Assembly: GCA_028288405.1 (NCBI GenBank)
Contig: JAQBNS010000142.1
Location: 1-47,826, forward strand
DNA from: Chitinophagaceae bacterium
Lineage (GTDB): Bacteria > Bacteroidota > Bacteroidia > Cytophagales > Cytophagaceae
Length of the DNA: 47,826 nt
Direction of reading: 5' to 3'
Shown here: positions 38,693 through 47,297 of the stretch, in pieces
How positions within the stretch are numbered: the first letter of the stretch is position 1
Layout: each line of letters starts with the position of its first letter
Notes under the pieces: generated by a model
Databases searched by the model: none
What the model saw: only the letters and a program-made list of their open reading frames with translations
What the model was told of the DNA's origin: nothing
Position numbers and translations under genes: made by a program

Positions 38693-40336
38693 TTACTTCC
38701 ACTTCTTGTACAAGTTGATCAAGGCATTGGTAGAAGCATCGTGAGAACTGATCTTGTCATTGTTTTCCAACTCAGGCAAAATTTTCTTGGCCAATTGTTT
38801 TCCTAGTTCTACTCCCCATTGATCGAAAGCATTGACACCCCACACTACACTTTGTACATAAATCTTTTGTTCGTACATGGCAATCAATGCGCCCAATGCA
38901 TGTGGTGTGATTTTTTTCACCAGGAAAGAATTGGTAGGTCTGTTACCTGTAAAGACTTTGTGAGGAAGCAATTCAGTCACTGCTTCTTTGCTCAAGCCAT
39001 CTTTTTCCAATTCTGATTTTACTTCTTCTGCTGTTTTACCGGTCATCAGAGCTTCCGTTTGTGCGAAGTAGTTGGCCAATAGTTTTGGATGATGATCCGA
39101 TAATGGATTATGAGATTGTGCCGGTGCGATAAAATCGCAAGGGATCAATTTTGTACCTTGATGGATCAATTGATAGAAGGCGTGCTGACCATTGGTACCA
39201 GGCTCTCCCCAGATGATTGGTCCGGTAGAGTAGTTGACTTTGCTGCCATCTTTTTGTACGCCTTTGCCGTTACTTTCCATATCACCTTGTTGGAAGTAAG
39301 CCGCAAAACGGTGCATGTATTGATCGTAAGGAAGGATAGCATGTGAATCCGCTCCATGGAAATTATTATACCATACACCCAACATCGCCAGGATCACCGG
39401 AATATTTTTGTCCCATGCAGCTGTTTTAAAGTGGTTGTCCATATCGTGAGCACCGCTCAATAATTCTTCGAAGCGATCAAAACCGATGTACAAAGCGATA
39501 GATAAACCGATGGCTGACCATAAAGAATAACGTCCGCCAACCCAATCCCAAAACTCAAACATGTTGTTGGTATCGATCCCAAATTCTCCCACTGCTTTTG
39601 CATTGGTAGAAAGTGCCACAAAGTGTTTCGCGATGGCTGATTTATCTGCACCGGATTTGGCCAGGAACCAATCTCTTGCTGACTCCGCGTTCGTAAGGGT
39701 TTCCTGTGTGGTGAATGTTTTGGAAGCAACAATGAATAATGTTGTTTCCGGATTTAAATGTTTAACAGCTTCCGCAATGTGCGTGCCGTCTACATTCGAT
39801 ACAAAATGAAGATTGATTTTATCGTGACCATAAGGTTTCAACGCTTCGGTCACCATATAAGGTCCTAAGTCAGATCCTCCGATACCGATGTTCACAATGT
39901 CAGTGATGGCTTTTCCTGAAAAGCCTTTCCAGTCGCCTTTCCGAACTTTTTCAGTGAAGGCTTTCATTTTTGCCAATACCGCATTGATCTCTGGCATCAC
40001 ATCTTTACCGTCTGTTATGATAGGCGTATTCGAGCGATTACGCAAGGCGATATGAAGTACTGCACGTTTTTCTGTATTGTTAATCTTTTCTCCGGCAAAC
40101 ATAGCGTCTATCGCTTTTCTAAGCTTTAGTTCGTCGGCCAGTTGAGAAAATAATTTCAGTGTAGTCTCATCGATTCTGTTTTTAGAAAAATCAACATAGA
40201 TGTCTTTCCATTCTATTGAAAAAGCAGCGGCTCTGCCTGGAGTGCTTTTGAAGCTGTCACGTAAGTGTTGGTCTTTTGTTTCCTGGTAGTGTTTTTCAAG
40301 GGCTTTCCAGGCTGGTAAATTCAACAGGTCTTGCAT
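38693..40336 (-). CDS. pgi: Glucose-6-phosphate isomerase
   Basis: Glycolytic enzyme interconverting glucose-6-phosphate and fructose-6-phosphate. From the ATG at 40336 it has 547 residues, beginning [19 protein letters not shown], which lines up with the E. coli form. The longer frame starts at a TTG (40375) and adds 13 unconserved residues. Both family signatures are present: [14 protein letters not shown] and [12 protein letters not shown], the latter with the catalytic Lys. NMESNGKG and [13 protein letters not shown] carry the catalytic Glu and His. [11 protein letters not shown] and [10 protein letters not shown] form the phosphate site. It converges on the giant gene across a shared terminator. 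Confidence 0.97.
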   Translation of the reverse strand: MQDLLNLPAWKALEKHYQETKDQHLRDSFKSTPGRAAAFSIEWKDIYVDFSKNRIDETTLKLFSQLADELKLRKAIDAMFAGEKINNTEKRAVLHIALRNRSNTPIITDGKDVMPEINAVLAKMKAFTEKVRKGDWKGFSGKAITDIVNIGIGGSDLGPYMVTEALKPYGHDKINLHFVSNVDGTHIAEAVKHLNPETTLFIVASKTFTTQETLTNAESARDWFLAKSGADKSAIAKHFVALSTNAKAVGEFGIDTNNMFEFWDWVGGRYSLWSAIGLSIALYIGFDRFEELLSGAHDMDNHFKTAAWDKNIPVILAMLGVWYNNFHGADSHAILPYDQYMHRFAAYFQQGDMESNGKGVQKDGSKVNYSTGPIIWGEPGTNGQHAFYQLIHQGTKLIPCDFIAPAQSHNPLSDHHPKLLANYFAQTEALMTGKTAEEVKSELEKDGLSKEAVTELLPHKVFTGNRPTNSFLVKKITPHALGALIAMYEQKIYVQSVVWGVNAFDQWGVELGKQLAKKILPELENNDKISSHDASTNALINLYKKWK

Positions 40337-40437
40337 AAAGGAAAAGGGTTTCGTTTGATATAATACGTTTGGCAACTTAGTAAAAAAAATGATGGTTACT
40401 AAAAAGTACAGGTGTTTTGTAGATCACAATGGGTAAA

Positions 40438-40590
40438 GAGTGAATAGTAAACAGTAAGAATCAATAGTTTGCTTATCACATATTCCCAAATGGTACAAGT
40501 CGAAATATGAATTTTTATAGTAAAATCAGATAGTAAGGGACTTAAAAAAATGATTTTTACGCTTACTTCTCACCCTTCACTGTTCACTAG
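40438..40590. repeat. Imperfect inverted repeat of AGTGAAC-like words
   Basis: GAGTGAATAGTAAACAGTAAG (40438-40458) faces CTTACTTCTCACCC and TTCACTGTTCACTAG (40562-40590), with a central 100-nt AT-rich spacer. The right arm starts 2 bp after the stop codon of the gene at 40593-41525. Pairing is interrupted, so this is weaker than the hairpins at 7603 and 38565, but it uses the same kind of tandem short words. Confidence 0.5.
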
Positions 40591-40592
40591 AT

Positions 40593-41525
40593 CTATTTCG
40601 AACCGGGCCTGGTTACTTTCTTTTTTTGCAGACGTTTTTTGATTGGGTCTTCTTCCACAGTACCCGCTTCCACTGGCTTACCTTCAATCATGATTACATT
40701 GCCCCGTTCGTTCCATTCTTTCATCACGACCGGTGTTTTTTCTTCTTCGAAACCACTTTCTCCGTATAGTATTTCACGTTGGCGTTTATCTGTATTGTCA
40801 AAATACTCGACCCATTCTCCTATGCGGCGTCCGTTTTCATACTGTCCTTTTAATTTGATATTCCCTTTTTCAGAGAACAGGTAATAATCTCCTTCCTTCA
40901 CCCCGTAAGCATAAGGAATAACTTCTTTTGGCCTTTTGCGGGCATCGTCGAAATATTCAATTTTCGCTTCTTTGGGCCAGCCCCGGAAATATTTGGTTTT
41001 CCCGATGAGAACAGATTTTTTATCGTATTTCTCCCAGCGGGCATTTTTTGTTCCAACATAGAAAACACCCTCTTCTATCACTTCTCCGTTGTATAGCCTG
41101 GTATAAGGGCCATGCAGGATGCGGTAATCTTTGCGTTTGTCTTCTTCTATTTTAGCCACTTTCTTAATCTTTCCTGTTGAGAAATCCCACACGTAGATTT
41201 CAGGGACGAAAGCGTTGGGTTCACGGTATTTTTTTAAAGTAAAAAATAATTCCACTGTCACACGTTCACCATCGCCCGTGCGCGTAAATCCCCGGCGTGT
41301 TTTTAAGCCATAAAATGTTTTTTTCTTGCCTTTCTTTTTCTTCCCCGCTCTGCCTTTTTTGCGTAGGTAAGCATTTACCGTATCTGCTCCCATGTCTATT
41401 TGGGGAACGGAGTCAGTCTCTATAACGTAAAACGCATTTTTTTTCTTAACCGGTTCCTGGGCAAAAACCAGAGCGCTTGACAGCAAGCAAAAAAGGAAGA
41501 ATAACGTGAAGTATTTTAAGGGCAT
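40593..41525 (-). CDS. Exported MORN-variant repeat protein
   Basis: Predicted periplasmic or surface protein of 310 residues. A signal peptide (MPLKYFTLFFLFCLLSSALVFAQ) is followed by a lysine-rich segment (RKKGRAGKKKKGKKK around 55-70). From about 135 come several MORN-variant units: LHGPYTRLYNGEVIEEGVFY, then GVKEGDYYLFSEKGN, then GQYENGRRIGEWVEYFD, the YwqK-like pattern of Tyr/Gly strands. The tail is again basic (KKRLQKKKVTRPGSK). Such proteins are common and uncharacterised in Bacteroidota; a binding or scaffolding role is likely. It stands alone, with a terminator and a palindromic element upstream and a short-word inverted repeat downstream. Confidence 0.75.
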   Translation of the reverse strand: MPLKYFTLFFLFCLLSSALVFAQEPVKKKNAFYVIETDSVPQIDMGADTVNAYLRKKGRAGKKKKGKKKTFYGLKTRRGFTRTGDGERVTVELFFTLKKYREPNAFVPEIYVWDFSTGKIKKVAKIEEDKRKDYRILHGPYTRLYNGEVIEEGVFYVGTKNARWEKYDKKSVLIGKTKYFRGWPKEAKIEYFDDARKRPKEVIPYAYGVKEGDYYLFSEKGNIKLKGQYENGRRIGEWVEYFDNTDKRQREILYGESGFEEEKTPVVMKEWNERGNVIMIEGKPVEAGTVEEDPIKKRLQKKKVTRPGSK

Positions 41526-41577
41526 AGTGTATTCAAAACGATGGTAATATAAAGAAAATTATGCATCCTTATGATAT

Positions 41578-41614
41578 AAAAAAGCCTGTTCTTTTAGCAG
41601 GAGCAGGCTTTTTT
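41578..41614 (-). terminator. Rho-independent terminator, likely for htpG
   Basis: AAAAAAGCCTG and CAGGCTTTTTT form an 11-bp stem around a 15-nt loop. A/T-runs on both sides allow function in both directions. It is about 280 bp beyond the htpG stop, with the palindromic element in between. Confidence 0.75.
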
Positions 41615-41631
41615 GAGCATTGTTTTTAAAA

Positions 41632-41884
41632 AGCTCGCTGGTGCAAGCGTCTACGCTTGTTCCTATAACTTTGTAGAGCGTCTCGCTCGAGCTGGGAATA
41701 AATAAGTCCGCTTTTAATATCAGGTTTATAGACTCTGGATCATCAGCATTATAAGATGACCTATGTGGTAATTTATAACCCCGAGCGAGACGCTCTATGT
41801 TGCTTTAGGTACAAGCAAAGATGCTTGCACCAGCGGTAGATACTAGAAAGCTCGTTGGTGCAAGCGCAGACGCTTGCACCAGCA
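41632..41884. repeat. Palindromic dispersed element, copy C, with duplicated end
   Basis: Left arm AGCTCGCTGGTGCAAGCG...ACGCTTG...GAGCGTCTCGCTCGAG; right arm CCCGAGCGAGACGCTCTATG...CAAGCAAAGATGCTTGCACCAGCG, ending at 41835. The terminal hairpin is then repeated at 41849-41884 (CTCGTTGGTGCAAGCG, CAGA, CGCTTGCACCAGC). The arms match copies A and B, but the core sequence is different. It lies 7 bp from the htpG stop codon. Confidence 0.8.
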
Positions 41885-41891
41885 TTAGCCT

Positions 41892-43712
41892 TTAATTATG
41901 ATTCAATAAAGAAATACTGCGTTCAATAAACCTGGTCAATGATTCGCCTTTCAGTAAACCTTGGGAAAGCAAAGCAATATCTAATGTTTGCCCCGCCAAT
42001 ACTTGTTGTTCTTGTTCTGATAATTTCAAGAGTTTTTGCAACAAAGGATGATTTTCATTCACCACTGCGATGAATTCTTCTTTCATGAAATTACCGAACA
42101 TGGCGCCACCACCGGTTGCTGACATGTCTTTCATGCGGCGGATGAATTCCGGTACGGTAATCGTTACGGGCATTTCATCTACCGGAAGCACTTCCGTTGC
42201 CACGCGTATTCCTTTGCCTTCAGAAGCTTTGGTGAAGATGGCGGTTACTTTTTCTTTGTCTTCTGTGCTCAATATACTTTCTCTCGCTTCGTCTTTTTCG
42301 ATTAACTTGTCGATGCTGTCTGAATCTACTCGTTTCAAACTGGTTTTTTCCAGTTTGCTTTCCAATTGATTGATAAAATGTGAATCAATCGCTGAATCCA
42401 ATACCAATACATCGTAGCCACGCTTGCGTGCCGATTGGATGTATGAATCTTGTTCGGAAGCATTGCTGGTATAAAGAAAGACTGTAGCGTCGTGTTTGTT
42501 GGTTTGCGTAGCTTTTACTTTTTCACTGTATTTTTCAATCGTGAAATATTCACCGGCGGTATTTTTCAGCAAACAGAAGTTCTTTGCTTTTTCATAGAAC
42601 TTCTCGTCGCTGATCATTCCGTATTTTACAAACAAACTGATGTCGTCCCATTTCTCCTGAAACGATTCCGGGTTTTGATTGTAAAGTTCCTGCAATTTAT
42701 CCGCTACTTTTTTTGTGATGTGACTGTTGATTTTCTTCACATTGCCATCCGCCTGCAAGAAGCTCCTGGATACGTTCAATGGAATGTCCGGTGAATCAAG
42801 GACCCCATGAAGCAACATCAAAAATTCAGGCACCACGTCTTTTACTTCATCCGTAATAAATACCTGACGACTGTACAATTGAATTTTGTTGCGTTGGAAT
42901 TCAAAATCCTTTTTCAGTTTAGGAAAATACAATACACCGGTCAGGTTAAACGGATAGTCTACGTTTAAATGGATCCAGAACAATGGATCTTCTGACATGG
43001 GATATAGCTTTTTATAAAAGGCAATGTAATCTTCATCGCTCAGTTCAGATGGACTCTTTGTCCAAAGCGGTTCCGGATCGTTGATGATTTTTCCATCGAA
43101 TTCAATTTCGATGGGTAAAAATTTACAATACTTATCTAAGATGGATTGTATTCTGTAATTGTCTGCAAATTCTAAAGAGTCATCCGCTAAATGTAGAATG
43201 ATGTCAGTACCTCTTTCTGTTTTATCGCTTGAGTTGATGGTGAATTCGGTAGAACCGTCACATGTCCAGTGTGCAGCCTGTGCACCTTCTTTGTGAGAAA
43301 GGGTATTGATCTCAACATTCTTTGAAACCATGAAGGCCGAGTAAAAACCGAGACCGAAGTTACCGATGATTTGTGAGGTATCTGTTTTGTCTTTGTATTG
43401 TTCAATGAATTCAGTCGCTCCGGAGAAGGCAATCTGGTTGATGTATTTTTTGATGTCATCCGCCGTCATACCGATACCGCGGTCGCTGATGGTGATGGTT
43501 TTGTTTTCTGTGTCAACAGAAACAGTCACTTTTAATTCTCCTACTTCTCCGTTAATTTCTCCAAGAGAAGATAGTCGTTTGATTTTTTGACTGGCATCGA
43601 CAGCGTTGGATACCAGCTCGCGAAGGAATATTTCATGATCGGCATACAGGAATTTTTTGATGATCGGAAAAATATTCTCCGTGTGAATGGATATGCTACC
43701 TTTTTCTTCCAT
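41892..43712 (-). CDS. htpG: Molecular chaperone HtpG (Hsp90)
   Basis: Cytoplasmic ATP-dependent Hsp90 chaperone of 606 residues, close to the usual bacterial length of 610-630. The GHKL ATPase domain is recognisable: EIFLRELVSNAVDA near 28-41 carries the catalytic Glu and Mg-binding Asn, TISDRGIGM binds the nucleotide, and GNFGLGFYSAFMVS is the lid glycine motif. The middle domain contains LYSRQVFITDEVKDVVPEF and LNVSRSFLQ, with the catalytic-loop Arg. The C-terminal dimerisation domain ends at SLLNHN with no MEEVD tail. The gene stands alone. No CIRCE-type operator was seen upstream; a GC-rich repeat lies 100 bp before the start. Confidence 0.96.
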   Translation of the reverse strand: MEEKGSISIHTENIFPIIKKFLYADHEIFLRELVSNAVDASQKIKRLSSLGEINGEVGELKVTVSVDTENKTITISDRGIGMTADDIKKYINQIAFSGATEFIEQYKDKTDTSQIIGNFGLGFYSAFMVSKNVEINTLSHKEGAQAAHWTCDGSTEFTINSSDKTERGTDIILHLADDSLEFADNYRIQSILDKYCKFLPIEIEFDGKIINDPEPLWTKSPSELSDEDYIAFYKKLYPMSEDPLFWIHLNVDYPFNLTGVLYFPKLKKDFEFQRNKIQLYSRQVFITDEVKDVVPEFLMLLHGVLDSPDIPLNVSRSFLQADGNVKKINSHITKKVADKLQELYNQNPESFQEKWDDISLFVKYGMISDEKFYEKAKNFCLLKNTAGEYFTIEKYSEKVKATQTNKHDATVFLYTSNASEQDSYIQSARKRGYDVLVLDSAIDSHFINQLESKLEKTSLKRVDSDSIDKLIEKDEARESILSTEDKEKVTAIFTKASEGKGIRVATEVLPVDEMPVTITVPEFIRRMKDMSATGGGAMFGNFMKEEFIAVVNENHPLLQKLLKLSEQEQQVLAGQTLDIALLSQGLLKGESLTRFIERSISLLNHN

Positions 43713-43811
43713 GGTTGTGTATGTATAGAATTTATTTTAATTGGATCGTTTTCGGTGGAGTTTCAATAATTAGTCCAAGAATTTAATCTGTCATGATGTC
43801 ATGTTGGGCAT

Positions 43812-43925
43812 TTCCCCGCCCTTCATCCATGGTGTGATTAAAGCTTAGATGGCGGGGCCGGGCTATCGCTCCAAGTCCGCCCGGCGCGCATGCTTACGCG
43901 CTTCGGGCTTTCCACTCTATCCCTA
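43812..43925. repeat. GC-rich hairpin element between htpG and the PorE-like gene
   Basis: Nested stems: CCCCGCC with GGCGGGG (43814-43857), GCCGGGC with GCCCGGC, and GCGCGCATGC with ACGCGC. The end reads, on the minus strand, AGGGATAGAGTGGAAAGCCCG, related to the AGGGATTGAG...GTGGCGAAAGCCCG blocks at 20473 and 45837. It starts 20 bp beyond the PorE-like stop codon and is far richer in GC than the genes around it. Confidence 0.65.
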
Positions 43926-43944
43926 ATGCGGATTTTTGCTATTT

Positions 43945-45807
43945 TTACAAAATTTTCAATTCCGTCCGTCTGTTCAATTGCTTGCCGGCCTCTGTATTAT
44001 TGTCAGCCACCGGGTTTTTACTGCCATAACCAACAGCCTTTAAACGTGTCGCCGGGATACCATTTTGAATCAAAAACGAGACGACACTCTGGGCTCTTTT
44101 TTCTGACAATTGCTGATTGATTTCTTCACTGCCGACATTATCAGTATGTCCCGAAATTTCAATTTTTATAGTGGGGTTGTCTTGCAATAGTTTGGTAACC
44201 CTCGCCAATTCTGTTTTAGACTCCAATCGCAACTGATCTTTACCGGTGTCGAAGAATACGTTTTTCAAAACGATTTTACTTCCGGCCTTGCTGTCGGCCA
44301 GGACCACATCCTTTTTCTCTTGCTTGAAACCCTCGTTGGACGTGAGGTATACGTTTTCGGAATAAAATAATTTTCCTGGTTTTTCTATCGTCACACCATA
44401 ATTATGATCGGAAGGCAAAGCAATCAGGTATTCGCCGGTTTCCGCATTGGACTTGTATTCTCCCAGTACTTCACCCGTTTGGTTATCGTTCACTGTAATT
44501 TTTGCTTCTACACTATTTCCTGCGACATCTTTGATTTTGCCTTTCATCAAAGTCAACTGTGGTTCTCTCGCACTGATCGGCATGCGCACAGAGTATAAAT
44601 CCTGTTTGCCCAATCCGCCTTCTTTGTCCGAGGCATAATAGCCTACTTTGCCTTCGGCGCCTAAAACAAAATATAAGTCATTACCGGCAGTGTTCATCGG
44701 ATAGCCCAGGTTTTCAGGTTTAGACCAACCTCCTCCGGAAAGCATTGTAGTTTTGAACACATCGTATCCGCCCATGGTGGTGTGTCCTTTAGAACTAAAG
44801 TACAAGGTCTTTCCATCGGGATGCATGTAAGGACTGTCTTCGTCGTATTCTGTATTGAAAGGGAGTTTGATGGCTTTGGACCAGTTGTCACCATTGGTTT
44901 TTCGGCACATGTAGAGGTCGCGTTGTGAACTGAAATCCAGGGCTCTTACAAAAAATAAGGTTCTGCCGTCAGGAGACAAACTGGCGCATGTTTCAAACAG
45001 CTCACTGTTGAAAGGCACCGCTACCGGATTGCTCCATTTTTTTCCACTGAGTTCTGATTTGTAAATATCACCACCGTTAGAACCGCGGTAGAGAAAAAGG
45101 ATTTGACCGTCTTCCGACACACCGATACAGGCATCGTGTCCGTCTGTATTCAGCGGACTGCCGGGGTTTACAGGAGGAGACCAGGCACCGCCCTGATTGT
45201 TGCTGATGTAGATGTCTTCGTAATACAATCCATCTTCCGCCACTTTGCCTCCGGTAGAATTGGGTCTGCGGGAGGTAAAGAATAATTTAGAAAGATCGGC
45301 GGTAATTTGTGGAAGGTATTCCTGGTATTGTGTATTGACCACCGGTCCGGCATTGGTGATTTTAAAATCTTTAGGCTGTCCCAAATATTGCTTGCCGTAG
45401 CCGCATTCGTTGATGTATTTGGAGGATACTTTTTTATTGACGAAAGGTTCTGATTTTTGATAGTTCAAAATGGCTTCGTCAAATTTATGGCTGATGTGCA
45501 AGGCCTGGGCCAAGGTGAAATACATTTCCGGTGTGGGCTTCTCTGATAATTTTACGGCATTGTTGGCCAGTGTCAACGCTTTTGATTTAGGTCCCAGGAT
45601 AAGGTAACACTGCGCTACACGCATGTTCAGGTAAGCATCGTCAGCCTTGGCACCCAGCGCCATTTCATAATTTTTCAACGCTTCAAAAAACTGTTTGCCT
45701 TCGAAGGCTTTGTCACCTTTACTGGTGTATTTGTCTTGAGCCTTTGCAGAAATGCTTAGCAACAAGCAAAGAGAAACGAAGTATAGAAACAATGTTTTAT
45801 TGGCCAT
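43945..45807 (-). CDS. PorE-like multidomain OmpA-family protein (T9SS/envelope)
   Basis: Start set at the ATG at 45807 (620 residues), which opens a signal peptide MANKTLFLYFVSLCLLLSIS ending KAQ; the frame upstream runs into a repeat. Domain order: TPR helices (about 25-160: GDKAFEGKQFFEALKNYEMAL), a PD40/WD40-like beta-propeller (about 170-430: KLFFTSRRPNSTGG, SPDGRTLFFVR, HPDGKTLYFSSKGH), a carboxypeptidase-regulatory-like segment (about 440-500: GKIKDVAGNSVEAKITV), and an OmpA C-terminal peptidoglycan-binding domain (about 512-620: FFDTGKDQLRLES, SGHTDNVGS, LSEKRAQSVVSFL). This is the PorE arrangement known from the T9SS of Porphyromonas gingivalis. PorE is a lipoprotein, and here no lipobox is seen at the cleavage site, so orthology is not certain. 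No other por/gld genes are adjacent. Confidence 0.8.
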   Translation of the reverse strand: MANKTLFLYFVSLCLLLSISAKAQDKYTSKGDKAFEGKQFFEALKNYEMALGAKADDAYLNMRVAQCYLILGPKSKALTLANNAVKLSEKPTPEMYFTLAQALHISHKFDEAILNYQKSEPFVNKKVSSKYINECGYGKQYLGQPKDFKITNAGPVVNTQYQEYLPQITADLSKLFFTSRRPNSTGGKVAEDGLYYEDIYISNNQGGAWSPPVNPGSPLNTDGHDACIGVSEDGQILFLYRGSNGGDIYKSELSGKKWSNPVAVPFNSELFETCASLSPDGRTLFFVRALDFSSQRDLYMCRKTNGDNWSKAIKLPFNTEYDEDSPYMHPDGKTLYFSSKGHTTMGGYDVFKTTMLSGGGWSKPENLGYPMNTAGNDLYFVLGAEGKVGYYASDKEGGLGKQDLYSVRMPISAREPQLTLMKGKIKDVAGNSVEAKITVNDNQTGEVLGEYKSNAETGEYLIALPSDHNYGVTIEKPGKLFYSENVYLTSNEGFKQEKKDVVLADSKAGSKIVLKNVFFDTGKDQLRLESKTELARVTKLLQDNPTIKIEISGHTDNVGSEEINQQLSEKRAQSVVSFLIQNGIPATRLKAVGYGSKNPVADNNTEAGKQLNRRTELKIL

Positions 45808-45836
45808 AAAATTGTTTTTTAATTGCGGTTGCGTTA

Positions 45837-45957
45837 GGGATTGAGTCCCGAAGCCTCGGGATTTGAGCTCTTTTTCTTTGGTTTCAAAGATCATAATACG
45901 CCTCAATTTTTGTTCCAAAGAAAAAAGCGAGTGGCGAAAGCCCGGCCCGAAGGGAAC
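45837..45957. repeat. GC-richer dispersed element, copy 2
   Basis: AGGGATTGAG (45837-45846), hairpin TCCCGA-AGCC-TCGGGA, TTTGAGCTCTT (45862-45872), a long stem TTTTTCTTTGG / CCAAAGAAAAA, then AAGCGAGTGGCGAAAGCCCG (45925-45944). Same block order as 20473-20537. It occupies the region upstream of the PorE-like gene. Confidence 0.7.
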
Positions 45958-46034
45958 GCCCTCGCCACTATGATTATTTTTTAAGACTAAGATCCACTAA
46001 TAAGAAAATCTTTTATATTTTCTTATCAAGTCTA

Positions 46035-46499
46035 CTACCTCAATCTATCTACGGACTTAACGAGGTCCTCGTCTTTTCTGATATAACGGTTAGCCAGTAT
46101 ATTCAATACAATGGCGATGAGCGGGAAAAAGAATCCCGGGTCGAAATGTGCAACAGCGTCTGCTGCAATCATGCTTTTCCCTTTACCAATCACAAGGTAA
46201 AAAGCACCGACAACCAGACAAAGCAGAAAAGAATTTCCTAATCCCAATTTTAATTGCAGCGGACGATTTTTAAATCGGGTAATGGAAAAGATACTGATGC
46301 CGATGATTAGGATTATAAGTAGAGCAATGTAGATCACGCCATGATAATGCTCTCCGTCAATTGTTTTTTCAGAGAGGTAGAAAGGAGTTAATAAGATGCT
46401 TTTTTCTGCTGTATCGGCTTTCCATACGGTAGAAAACAAATTGAGCGTCATGATGAAGGCGACGAGGCCGAGAAACAAGGTTTGAATTCTTTGTATCAT
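46035..46499 (-). CDS. DUF4293 family membrane protein
   Basis: Integral membrane protein of 154 residues with four predicted helices (about 5-23, 54-76, 83-104 and 120-140). The start MIQRIQTLFLGLVAF, the exposed loop between helices 1 and 2, and the closing LANRYIRKDEDLVKSVDRLR match the Bacteroidota-specific DUF4293 family as I know it. Its function is unknown. It is divergent from truA, 42 bp away, the neighbourhood in which I have seen it in other Bacteroidota; the short gap must hold both promoters. Confidence 0.85.
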   Translation of the reverse strand: MIQRIQTLFLGLVAFIMTLNLFSTVWKADTAEKSILLTPFYLSEKTIDGEHYHGVIYIALLIILIIGISIFSITRFKNRPLQLKLGLGNSFLLCLVVGAFYLVIGKGKSMIAADAVAHFDPGFFFPLIAIVLNILANRYIRKDEDLVKSVDRLR

Positions 46500-46541
46500 A
46501 TCACTAGATTAAATTAAATTGCGACTGAAATTTACAAAAAA

Positions 46542-47294
46542 TTGAGATATTTTCTGGATATATCCTACAAAGGCACTTCTTTTCACGGTTGGCAGCGTCA
46601 ACCCAATGCCTATACTGTGCAGGAAGCGCTGGAGAATGCTATAAAGGTACTGCTGCAGGAGGAAGTTCAGGTCACAGCCAGCGGACGCACGGATACGGGT
46701 GTACATGCCTTGCAACAGATCGTACATTTTGATACGGTACTTTCCCTGAACCAGGATTTCACCTATAAACTCAATCATATTTTACCGGAAACTATTGTCG
46801 CGAATCATTTATACGAGGTATCCAATGAAGCCCATTCACGCTTCGATGCTATTTCCCGTTCTTATGAATACCACATCCATATTTCCAAAGATCCGTTTGT
46901 GAACCGGCAGTCTTACCTGGTCAAACCGAAGTTGAATCTTGAAAGGCTCAATAGCGCTGCGGCATACCTGATTGGTAAACAGGATTTCTGTTCGTTCAGC
47001 AAAGTGCATACTTCGGTAGCGCACTTTGAATGCGACATCACAGAAGCACGATGGGAGCAAGTGGGAAACAAAATTGTATTTTATGTCACGGCCAATCGCT
47101 TTTTGAGAGGAATGGTGCGGGCCCTTGTCGGTACGATGTTAGAGATCGGTATTGGCAAACAAGAAGTGTCATGGATGAGGGAAATATTGGAGGCTAAGGA
47201 CCGCAAAGCCGCAGGCAGAGCGGTGGATCCTGAAGGTTTATTTTTGACAAAAGTAGTTTATCCTGTTTCTGTATTAGGGACACAAATTGTATAG
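46542..47294 (+). CDS. truA: tRNA pseudouridine(38-40) synthase
   Basis: Isomerises uridines 38-40 in the tRNA anticodon arm to pseudouridine. The 250 residues fit the family. The catalytic Asp is D51 in ASGRTDTGVHA; the N-terminus MRYFLDISYKGTSFHGWQRQ and RFLRGMVRALVGTML are characteristic. The first codon is TTG at 46542: no ATG or GTG lies in frame between the upstream stop and this conserved start, and MRYFLDISYKG is the expected first stretch, so a TTG start is supported. It is followed after 3 bp by an ABC ATPase gene, probably cotranscribed. Confidence 0.95.
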   Translation: MRYFLDISYKGTSFHGWQRQPNAYTVQEALENAIKVLLQEEVQVTASGRTDTGVHALQQIVHFDTVLSLNQDFTYKLNHILPETIVANHLYEVSNEAHSRFDAISRSYEYHIHISKDPFVNRQSYLVKPKLNLERLNSAAAYLIGKQDFCSFSKVHTSVAHFECDITEARWEQVGNKIVFYVTANRFLRGMVRALVGTMLEIGIGKQEVSWMREILEAKDRKAAGRAVDPEGLFLTKVVYPVSVLGTQIV

Positions 47295-47297
47295 CCT

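Larger units (their letters stand above)
41526..41891. other. Gene-free region between the MORN protein and htpG
   Basis: This 366-bp stretch contains the terminator at 41578-41614 and palindromic element copy C with an extra terminal hairpin (41632-41884). About 50 bp upstream of the MORN gene start are AT-rich and may hold its promoter, but I found no clear TAnnTTTG box. No ORF or RNA gene. Confidence 0.6.

Noticed and set aside
43713..43944. GC-rich stretch as an rRNA or tRNA fragment
   Set aside because: No recognisable rRNA core or tRNA arms; the sequence resolves into nested inverted repeats related to other intergenic copies.
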